Shown: in pieces, positions 26,171 through 36,300 of the stretch
Layout: every line of letters begins with the position of its first letter
How positions within the stretch are numbered: the first letter of the stretch is position 1
NCBI GenBank assembly: GCA_037013495.1
Contig: CM072807.1
Span: 1,957,001-2,021,000 of the forward strand
Origin: Hippophae tibetana
Taxonomy: Eukaryota; Streptophyta; Magnoliopsida; Rosales; Elaeagnaceae
Direction of reading: 5' to 3'
Length of the DNA: 64,000 bases
Position numbers and translations under genes: made by a program
Notes under the pieces: model-generated
What the model was told of the DNA's origin: nothing
The model's database searches: none
Seen by the model: only the letters and a program-made list of their open reading frames with translations

Positions 26171-26734
26171 AAAAATGGCACAGCATGAAATATAACAAAG
26201 ATAGTGTTTGTAAAATTTTATGTGACACTGATTTGGTGCAAGGTTTTGTTTAAGATTGAAATAATTATGTAACAAATATTACATTAAAAATTATATATTT
26301 TTTTTACTAATTATTATATTCAACCAATTAAACAATTATATATTACTACCATTTAATTAATTAAAATTTATATTATTAAAAATTAAAAAACTACTAAATA
26401 AAATATTAGATTTATTATATGAATTAAAAATTATATTTAATAAAAAATACAATTAAAAGTATACATATATATATATATATATATTAATTCGATGAATTAT
26501 TATATTGATCTTCAAATGTTCAATTAATGCATTTTGAAATACAAGTTAAGTTTCTTTATCCTTGATTTGTTTATGTCGAGAAAGAAATTTTTAAAATCGA
26601 GTATTTTCCTCTATCATTATCTCAACTTTTGGAGTTGACATTTCTATTCGTTCTTCAAATGTTGTATTAACATCACATTCATTTTTGAATATCATGTTTT
26701 ACCTAATAATACATGCATATATTATACCATGTAA

Positions 26735-27034
26735 TACATATTTTGTATTATGTATTTATTTTAATTTATTATATGTAATACAAAAGTTATTAATATTTTT
26801 AGAATTTTTTAAAATCGTTGTTTTAGTTTATATTAATTTTTTTTAATTCTATGTTGTATTATAGTAATTTTTTAGTAATTTTATATCACATACTTAATTT
26901 TAATTTTTTATATATAATAAAAAAATTAACAATATTTTTAAAATTAAAAAAAATGATATTTCATGAACAATATTTACAATGATGAACATTGTATCAAATT
27001 TTACACCAAATTTTAGAGTTATAGAGATAGTCTC
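26735..27034. repeat. MITE-like repeat, AGACTATCTCC family
   Basis: The right end reads TTAGAGTTATAGAGATAGTCTCAG, the inverted counterpart of the left end at 4165, preceded by TTTTACACCAAATTTTA. The interior has the shared AT-rich unit. The left border is not determined and may merge with 25900-26170. Confidence 0.5.
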
Positions 27035-27704
27035 AGTATCTAAGAAACAATTTAGGAAATTTAGTGTGCAATTGTTTCTTATGATCTATTGCGTTTAGGG
27101 TTGACAAAAAGATGCATTCGATCAGAGCTTTATGACTATTTGCTCCATGCGATCTATTTTAAATCAGATCAAAATAGATCACTTTGGTATCAGATCGGAT
27201 CAAGAATTGATCTAAATCTAAATATTTTTAAAATTATAATTTAAAAACTTTAAAAATCATACATTATCAACTTTTTGTTTTCTAATTTTTACAAATATTT
27301 GTTTAACCAAAATTCAAATTTCATCGTATATTTATAATAAATGATATTATGTTTTCTAATTTTTTAATAATTAAATTTTATTTTATTTTTTTATTTGTAA
27401 ATAATAGAAGATCTCATCAATTTTATTGAATTAATGTATAAATTATGTTTAATTTAAATTTTTATACGTGATCAAGTTAGTAATGTAAAAAATTATTATA
27501 AAAGTATTAAAAAAATTAGAATTTATATAAATATAACATTAATGAAAAAGTAAAAAAAAAAGTTGAAGTAAATTTATTATAAATAAGTATCCACATCAAT
27601 TTGAGGTCTTTCTGGCTTTTTGTTGTGTTTCCTGTGGCATTGTTATGTTTTGTTTTTTTAAGTAGTAATTGGCTTCTCATTGTTCTCCTTTAAAATTTGT
27701 ACAG
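27035..27704. other. AT-rich spacer, no gene seen
   Basis: Contains a GATCAGATC/GATCGGATC-rich patch (27118-27220) resembling the interior of the hAT-type element at 41791-42299, without clear ends. Confidence 0.45.
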
Positions 27705-28568
27705 GGAAAAGTGTTACATCATTGTGTTGGCGGCTTGATGGCAAAGGAATAGATGCTGGGCTTGAAGATGGAACAGTAATATTGCATGACGTTGAAGCGA
27801 GTAGAAATATGTTCTTTTTTTGCCGATTGACCGGTTATACTTTATGATTGTGTGAAATTTTTCATTTGTAGTTATAGGCAAGGTACTGTTTTTGCATTTT
27901 AAAAAAAATTGCTCCATTATTTTAATTAACTCTCACAAAACAAAGAAAGCATTCTTGTAGTTATTACAGACTCATATGTGGCACATGCTTCATAATTCAA
28001 TGTTTCTGCCCTTTCATTGTTTACGGGCTTGTACTTTTGTGGTTAAGTAAATGGTGTGATTTCTCATGCATGCCCAAGATAATATTTGAGGGTGTACCTA
28101 TAATGTTTATTTATTATTGTTGTTCTCCCTAATCTTCTTCATAATTTTTTCCCCCTCTGGGCAGAATGGAAAGTTGTTGAGAAGCTTAAAATCCCATAAA
28201 AATTGATGTTGTTGAACTGGGAGGAAGATGGACAGAAGATTAGTGTACCAACTTCTTTAACTTGAATTGATGGATAAAATTATTGAAAACGGGTTCACTT
28301 GCAATTTAACGCCAGTTATTTTGGAACTTGGATCATAGGATGACAGTACTAGCATTTCAACAAATGAAGATCGTACTTCTCGTTTCTTCCCACCTGCTCC
28401 AAGAGTTCCTTAGGTTCCAGGAATGGTATCTGGAGATAATAGTTTCATAGATGACAGCAAAGATTCATTCCAAGAGCTGTCTAGCTCTTCACAACAACAT
28501 TTTAATATCCTCTGCAGTGGGGACAGAGATTTTCTATTAGCTTTAGTATATTTGGCATTTTTCCAATA
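27705..28568 (+). pseudogene. APC4: APC4 (anaphase-promoting complex subunit 4) pseudogene fragment
   Basis: Three segments match consecutive exons of the N-terminal WD40 region of plant APC4, a scaffold subunit of the cell-cycle ubiquitin ligase APC/C. Segment 27705-27796 reads like [13 protein letters not shown]. Segment 28165-28235 reads like NGKLLRSLKSH and NWEEDGQ. Segment about 28341-28568 reads like EDRTSRFFPPAPRVP, DDSKDSFQELS, FNILCSGD and SIFGIFPI. Intron-like DNA still separates them, so the copy arose from DNA duplication and not from mRNA. It is dead: the donor after the first segment is GC where GT is expected, a TAG stop follows APRVP, and the frame shifts after FNILCSGD. The upstream first exons and the rest of the ~780-residue protein are absent. 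Confidence 0.85.
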
Positions 28569-28599
28569 AGGATCATAAGGAATCATCTTATGTAGGCTT

Positions 28600-29345
28600 A
28601 AACTATTCGAAGTATGCTGATCACTTTATGGTCTTGGGATGATTGTTGGTTCTATTTGAGTATATTTTAGTTGTTGCATTGCTTGCACTTTATCTTATCT
28701 CAACTATTGTTTTTAGCATAACTATGGATGTAAAAACATTTGCATGCTTCCCATTTAATTAGGAGTATTTTAATTGGCATGTATGCCCCATGATCAGGCT
28801 ATGATGACCTTTTCAGAAGCTAGAGGAAATACATCTCAAGTACACCAATTAACAAATATGAGAGGATTAATGTAGGATGCACAAGGAGAAATGATTACTA
28901 TAAGTTAATTAGTTATTAGTTATTATTCATGAAATGCACATGTAGTAAGTCGAAAAGGAAACCAAAACCCTCATCAAATATTCATGAATACATTCAACAA
29001 TCAAATAACATTTCATATCATTAAAAAAAAAACAATTTTCATAGCAAAAAAATAAAATAAACCAAATATCAAATCAGCTATATTATCCGGAATGATTGTC
29101 AAGAACCCCAACAATGTTTTTGGGGGGTTGCTTCCTATCTCCTTCATATGGTTGACCTAACTAGACAAGACAATATTCTTCCTTCTATGCATTAGCAGAT
29201 TGAAAATCACATTTTCAAGACCATGACAATAACTCATTGAAACATTGACTCTGTTCACCGTGACAATAAAACAATAGAAACAGGAGGGAGATATAGAATA
29301 TGCGTCTAAATACCACCACCGTCTTCTTTTTAACTCTAACATAGC
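28600..29345. other. Spacer, no gene recognised
   Basis: Between the APC4 fragment and an unidentified exon-like segment. The first part (to about 28800) may still be APC4 intron sequence. No other feature seen. Confidence 0.4.
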
Positions 29346-29441
29346 TTATGGAGGCCATGAAGATATTAACTCTGGCGAGACACCTACATCGGCCACACTA
29401 ACCTCATCTCTGGTGTCCAGCATGTTCAGAACTTGTTCAAT
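29346..29441 (-). other. Unidentified exon-like segment ending in a stop
   Basis: On the minus strand an acceptor-like CTGTCTACAG is followed by a 31-codon open frame beginning IEQVLNMLDTRDEVSV and ending ISSWPP, then TAA. The amino-acid composition is that of a real soluble protein and unlike the AT-rich surroundings. A second possible exon-like stretch, VKEYGIYATWIRTVSAAG, lies at about 29610-29667 on the same strand behind another acceptor-like CAG. I do not recognise the source gene. It may be a pseudogene fragment or a terminal exon of an unseen gene. VPS36 ends at 30331 and does not need it. Confidence 0.3.
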
Positions 29442-30330
29442 CTGTAGACAGTAATCACCTCAACCTAGAAATCTGGAAAATTCGTAAGGAAAATGATGGC
29501 TTTAACCGGCTGGGAAGCTTAAGTTTCATTTGTACACCAATTGAGGACGAAAAGTCAACAATCCAATTTCAGCAGTTAGAGAAGGGAAAAATGGATAAAT
29601 AAACTCTCATCCAGCAGCAGACACTGTCCTAATCCATGTGGCATAGATCCCATATTCCTTCACTCTGTTCAAATTTAAAAAGTGACATATCATAACCACA
29701 ATATAAGTCATCAACAAAGAAAAAATTTCAAAACACCAATGCTCAAAATTATTATTAATTGCAGGGGAGAGCTTCCATGAGATCAGCTTAAGAAGCAAAT
29801 AGAGCAAGGCAAAGCAGTAGAAGCTCATTATATTTATGCACAGTAAGCCAGTAAGCCATGAAAATACAGATTAAGCTGCAGAAACTAAGCATTAACCAAA
29901 ATTAAAAAAATAAAATAAAATTTGAGAGTGGGGGGTTGTCCCACGTAAAACGGTAAAAGAACAAGCACAAAGAAATAATACATCATGAGCCAACCACCGA
30001 AAAATTGTTGCAATGTGGTGTTTTTGGGGTCAGAAAGTTGCAATGTTGATTGACCCCTGAATTTTATCAGTAACCAGATCTTATGGAGGATCGAGGGCAA
30101 GGGTAGATAAGCTTGAGCTCAGATTCTTGGGTTTTTTCATAATAATATTGCATATAATTCCACCCCCCACCCCCGTTTTTTGTTTGATAAAAAAAATAAT
30201 ATTGCATAGAATTCATAAATTAAGTAATGGTTGATGAACTGATTCCAATTAAAGAAAAAGAGCTCTACAAGAATCTCAAACTAATACAAAGAAAGACCAA
30301 GTCTCAAGATGGTTTCCTTGTTTTTTTTAC

Positions 30331-33300
30331 TCACAGGTTTAGGTCGCTTGGACTGATTTCAGGAAACAAGTTGATGTAAAAGCGAAAGCCATCGGGACTA
30401 ACATCTCTGCACAGAAAACCTACCAAAAGCATCCAATATTATTTAAACCTCAACAAACCAGAACCAAGCTCAAAAAAGGTTGTGCAGTTGCCTACCTTTG
30501 CTTTCAGCAGTAAGAAGATGCTCCTTAGCCATTGCTGGAGCAATCCCTAAAGTCATTGCAGCATCACTGGCACTTATCCCACATCGAAGAGCATCTGGTT
30601 TTGTTGCAAGGGTCTTGATTCTAGCAAAAACCTGAATTGAAAATGCCAGGTAGCTATGGTTATTGTCATGTAAGTCAAAATGACATGTCATGTAACAGCC
30701 TAACAGCACACTTATTTTGAAATATTGTTCTCTGTTTCAGTACAGACAGTGTAAAACTCTAAAAGCTTTTTAGTTTCTGCCTTGAAAGTTTTTATTATGA
30801 GTGGAACCAAAAAGCTTTTAAATTTCAATTAAACAAATAGAAAGCCTTGTTTACTTTTTCCAACATACTATATATGGTCAATCATCAGCCTGAAAGAATT
30901 TCTTCATTAAACTCAGAAAAGGAAAGGATTATACGTGTTACACATAAAAAAAGACACCAACGCAATAACACTAAATGGTTCATAGAATAATAGAAATAAA
31001 AAAAAGAATCACCTCTTCATCACTGTGCAACTTGTTCTGGATAACCATGACTCCACTATCAAATTTTCGAAGCATTACGGGTCTGTAACATCAAACAAAA
31101 CTTAAATAATATACCTAAAGTTTTCCTTTTTGATATGAAAATATTACTAGAATTTATTTTTCATATCACTCTCATGCTAAAACTTCTAACAACACAAATT
31201 TTTTTTTTTTACATACACATCAAATTTCTCCCAGAGAGAACAAGCTTGCAGCAAGTCATCTGGTGAGATCAATTCTGTGATAAAAAGAAGATATATTAGC
31301 ACTTTTGCTTCCCAAATACTCTGGCTGATAATTAAAAAAGTGAAACATATTCTCAAATGAAAAGAAAAGAACATATTTAACTTTATAAAAACAGTACCTG
31401 TGCCTCTAGCGCGATTGAAGAGACAGTATATATCGATAAGATTAATCATGCCTCCAGCTTTCTCAAGTGGGATTCCGACAAAATCTGCCAACTATTTGTC
31501 AAAAGAAAAGTTTCTCTCTAAGAACAAGAGCATTGGAAATTGAATGTTGATTAAGAAGAAATATCACCAAGTTTAATGGGAAATTTAAAACCATTAAAGA
31601 AAATATTCAACTGAAGGTAAAGACGAGAGCAAAGCAAAACCTGACGTGATAATTGTTGATGGTAGAGAGCACCAGCAGTCTCTTTGGTAACAGGGGATAT
31701 AATACCCACACTCAACAACCAATCCTGCATCTCTTGCTTGGAACCCATTTCCTCATCATTGGTTGCATCAGTTTGAGAATTTGTGCCAGACAAGACTTTG
31801 ACCCGCATTTTCTCTGCTAGCATCACCATTTCTTTAGCCTTACTCTGTACATACAACCAGTGGCGCAGCTACATTAGGAACGGAGAGGTATACGACCCTT
31901 CTCACATGATTGAAAATGTAACTTTACATGTAATATTTTGTGATTTGTATAAAAATTAAATCATATTTAACATGTAGTACCACCTCAACATATATTTGTC
32001 TAATATATTTCTTAAACTCAAATTTACAAGTAAAGTTTATTATTTTGAATAAAAAATCAACAAAATTATAACAAAACCTAGAACTTAAGCTATTTTGATA
32101 AAATAAATTTGCTTTATATATATATTTTATGTGTGCGAAGTGCGAAGTGCGAACTTATTAATTATTGACTACTGCAACTGTGCCCCTCACTGTGAGTCTT
32201 GGGTCTTGGCTCTCCCGCCACTGCATACAACGTGATTCTAAAACCTTAAAAACTACGTAAAGACATATTAATATCTTAACAGCTGTGAAGAGTATAGAGA
32301 GATAAGAAGAAAGAATGATTTAATGTTGTATTGGTGTATCTTAGAATGTACATAGAGAACTCTATTTATAGAGTTGTAACAAGTGTAGTACAAGTGTGGT
32401 ACAAGTGTAGTACAAGTGAAATAGTAAGTGTAGTACAAGTGAAATAGTAAGTGTAGTACAAGTGAAATAGTACAAGTGTAGTACAAGTGAAATAGTGGAA
32501 GTGTAGTACAAGTGAAATAAATATAACTTAACATCCCCCCTCAAACTCAAGGAGGAAGAGAAACAATCAACTTGAGTTTGGAAACTAATTCTTGAAATCT
32601 GCCTGGTAGATGAGATTTGGTGAAGATGTCAGCTGTTTGATCTGTGGAGGATATTGATTTGAGACAAACAGTATCTTGAAGAACATGTTGACGAACAAAA
32701 TGACAATCAATCTCGATATGTTTTGTTCGTTCATGAAATACATTATTGTGAGCAATCTGAATAGCACTCTGATTGTCACAATATAGGATAGTTGCAGTTG
32801 ATTGGAGAACACCCATATTAGCAAGTAACCAACAGAGCCAAAGAAGTTCTTGAGTGGTGTCAGCAAGAGCACGATATTCAGCTTCAGTGCTGGATCGAGA
32901 AGTGAGGGATTGTTTCTTGCTTCGCCAAGATATGAGAGAGTTTCCAAGAAAGAAACAATATCCAGTAGTAGAGCGACGATCAGTTGGGTCACCTGCCCAA
33001 TCAGCATCAGAGTAGGCAGAAAGAAGAAGATTAGACTTGTTGGAGAAGTGGAGACCGTAAAACATGGTGTCTTTGATATAGCGGAGAATGCGAAGAACCG
33101 CAGCATAATGGGTAGACCGTGGAGCAGACATGAATTGACTAACCAGATGAACAGCATAGGCAATGTCAGGACGAGTGACTGTGAGATAAACAAGACTGCC
33201 TACTAGTTGTCTGTATAATGTGGCATCTGAGAGAATAGTACCATCTAATGGAGTAAGTTTGACATTGGTTTCTAGAGGTGTTGATGCAGTTTTACAATCA

Positions 33301-36300
33301 GTAAGGCTAGCCCGATTAAGAATATCAGATGAGTACTTTGCTTGAGAGAGATAATATCCTTGAGAATCAGATGAGATTTCTAGGCCCAAGAAGTAGTGGA
33401 GACGACCAAGGTCTTTCATTTCAAATTGATGGCTCAGAAACTGCTTGAGATCAACAATTCCATTAGAGTCATTTCCTGTTATGATCATATCATCTACATA
33501 AAGGAGTAAAAGTGTTACACCAGTGGGAGTCTTCCGAATAAAGAGACCGGAGTCATAAGAACTGGAAGTGAAACCAAAGTCAGTAAGTGTAGAGCTGAAT
33601 TTGGAAAACCAAGCCCGAGGAGCTTGTTTGAGGCCATAGAGAGCACGACGAAGTCTGCATACTTGATGAGGTGAATGAGTGTATCCAGGAGGAGGTTTCA
33701 TATAAACTTCCTCAGTTATGTCTCCATTGAGAAAAGCATTTTTGACATCCATTTGAAACATGTTCCAATTTCGAGCAGCAGCAACAGCAATGATACTTCG
33801 AACAGAAGTGAGGCGAGCTACAGGTGCAAAAGTTTCTTCATAGTCGATTCCATATTCCTGTGTAAAACCCTTTGCAACCAGACGAGCTTTATATCGTTCC
33901 ACAGACCCATCTGAATGAGTTTTGATTTTGAAAATCCACTTACAACCAATCAAAGATTTATTAGATGGAAGATCAACAAGATCCCATGTATGTGCTTTTG
34001 TTAATGCCTGTAATTCATCTGTCATAGCTTACTGCCAATGAGGGTTAGAAATAGCTTCTCTATAGTTTTGGGGTTCATGATGAGACAAAATAGTAGAGAA
34101 ACATTGGTAATCACGAAGATGAAAAGGAAGACTACTTACACGAGTAGAACGACGAAGTGATGACTCTGGACAATCAGGTAGTTGGTCTTCAGAAGATGTA
34201 ATGGTAGGATCAGCAGAAGGAGCAGACACATCAGGAGAAGCCGTAGTAGACGATGGTGAGGGTAATGGAGCAATGTCAGGAGGAAATAAATCAATAGTTG
34301 GGTCATTAAAAAATGAGAGTGAGTTAGGAGATGAGACATGAAATGAGGAAATAGAGGAAAACATTTTATGTTCCCAAAAGATGACATGACGAGAGATGCG
34401 CAATCGTTTAGAGATAGGGTCCCAACAACGATAGCCTTTGTGTTCTATTCCATACCCTAAGAAACAACAAAGGCGAGCACGAGGTTCTAATTTATTGCGT
34501 TCATGAGGGTGAAGAAGAACAAAACAGGCACAACCAAACACTTTGAGTAGTTCATAAGATGGAGAAGTACTATAGAGACGCTCATAAGGGGATTGATTGT
34601 GAATAATAGGCATAGGAACACGATTGATAGTATAAACAGCTGTAAGAGCTGCTTCACCCCAAAAGCGTTCAGGACAAGAACTAGAAATTAGGAGAGTGCG
34701 AACAGTATTAAGAATATGTCTGTGTTTTCGCTCAGCTCTTCCATTTTGTTGAGATGTGCCAGGACAAGAATATTGAGAAAGAGTCCTATTTTGACGAAGA
34801 AAATTTAAAAACTTTGTTTCTTTATATTCCATAGCATTATCAGCTCTAAGTACTTTGATATTTTGAGAAAATTGGGTTTTAACCATTTGGGCAAAATCAT
34901 AGTAAATTTTGGGTAATTCAGATCTATGTTTCATGAGAAAAATCCATGTGAATCTTGAATAATCATCAATAAAAATGACAAAGTAAACACATCCCCCCAT
35001 AGTAGGATGTGGGGATGGACCCCAAACATCAGAATGAATTAAGTCAAAAGGGGAGACAGAAGTAGAATCACTTTTATTAAAACATAAAGCAGGTTGTTTT
35101 CCCAATTGACAAGGCAAACAATTTACATTATCAGAAATAGAAACAGATCCTAATTTACCAGAAGATGCTAAGGGACGAAGACGTCCTATAGACGTATGGC
35201 CTAGACGAGCATGCCATAGGTTGATAGGAGTAGTAGAAGCAGCAATGGAAGTATGAGGAGACTTGGGTAGATGAAGGTCGATAAGTTCAAATAATCGTCC
35301 AACCTTACGGCCTATCCCAAGGATCTGTCCTGTCTGTGGATCCTGCACATGACAACCAGAAGAGGAAAAAGTAATAGTAAGACCAAGTTCACATAATTGA
35401 CCAACAGAGATAAGATTTAGAGTAAGGTTGGGAATATGAAAGGTATCAGAAAGTGATATAGAAGATGTGGAAACTTGTCCTACAGCATTAACATGCATAT
35501 GTGAACCATTGGCAGTTTGAATTAAAGGTTTGGAGATGGAAGATTGTGTGGGAGAGAAGATGTGGGTATCATGAGTCATATGGTTACAACAAGCAGAATC
35601 AAAATACCATAAAGATTTACCTGATGTGAGAGACAAGGCAGTAGAAGGAGGATTACTAGATTGTGAGAGAACATGTTTAAGAAGACCTTCAAGTTCTTGA
35701 GTAGAGAAGGTAAATTTGTCATGATTATCCTCAGAAACAGCAGCAGTGATAGATGAGTTACTATTGTTACCTGAAGCATGTTGAGAGGGATTCCGAGAGG
35801 GATTCCGTGAGGAATGTTGAGAGGGATTCCGTGAGGAATGCTGAGAGGGATTCCGAAAGCAATCTCTGTTAAAGTGTCCTGGACCCTTCTTGTGACAATA
35901 TATACATACCCGAATGGGACATGTAAGAAGCTCATGATTGGGGTTGTGACAGTAGGTGCAACCTTGATGTTTGAAGTCCTCTTTTGAACCTCCTTTAGGG
36001 CGATAAAAGGGGGTGGCAAGAACAGAATCTGTATGATGAACTTTGAAAACCCCCATCCGAGTTTCTTCAGAGCGAAGCTCGGTCACAGCAGTATCTAAGG
36101 ATGGAAAAGGACTCCGATGGAGTAAGGAAGCCCGAACAGGTTCAAATCGATCATGTAGAGCCATGAGAAAAATAACAAGACGCTGGTGATTACGGTAAGT
36201 TGCAAACATCTCAGCATCAATCTTGTTCGTCCAAGTTGGTTCAGAGAGAGCGAGTTGATCCCAAATAGTATGCATTTCAGAGAGAAATTGGTTAATGGTT

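Noticed and set aside
27118-27220. GATCGGATC-rich patch as a separate hAT element
   Set aside because: It resembles the interior of 41791-42299, but neither inverted ends nor an 8-bp duplication could be found.
32585-33206. Long open frames in other frames or on the plus strand of the Copia RNase H region
   Set aside because: They overlap the well-supported Copia coding region and have no recognisable protein family; they are frame shadows.
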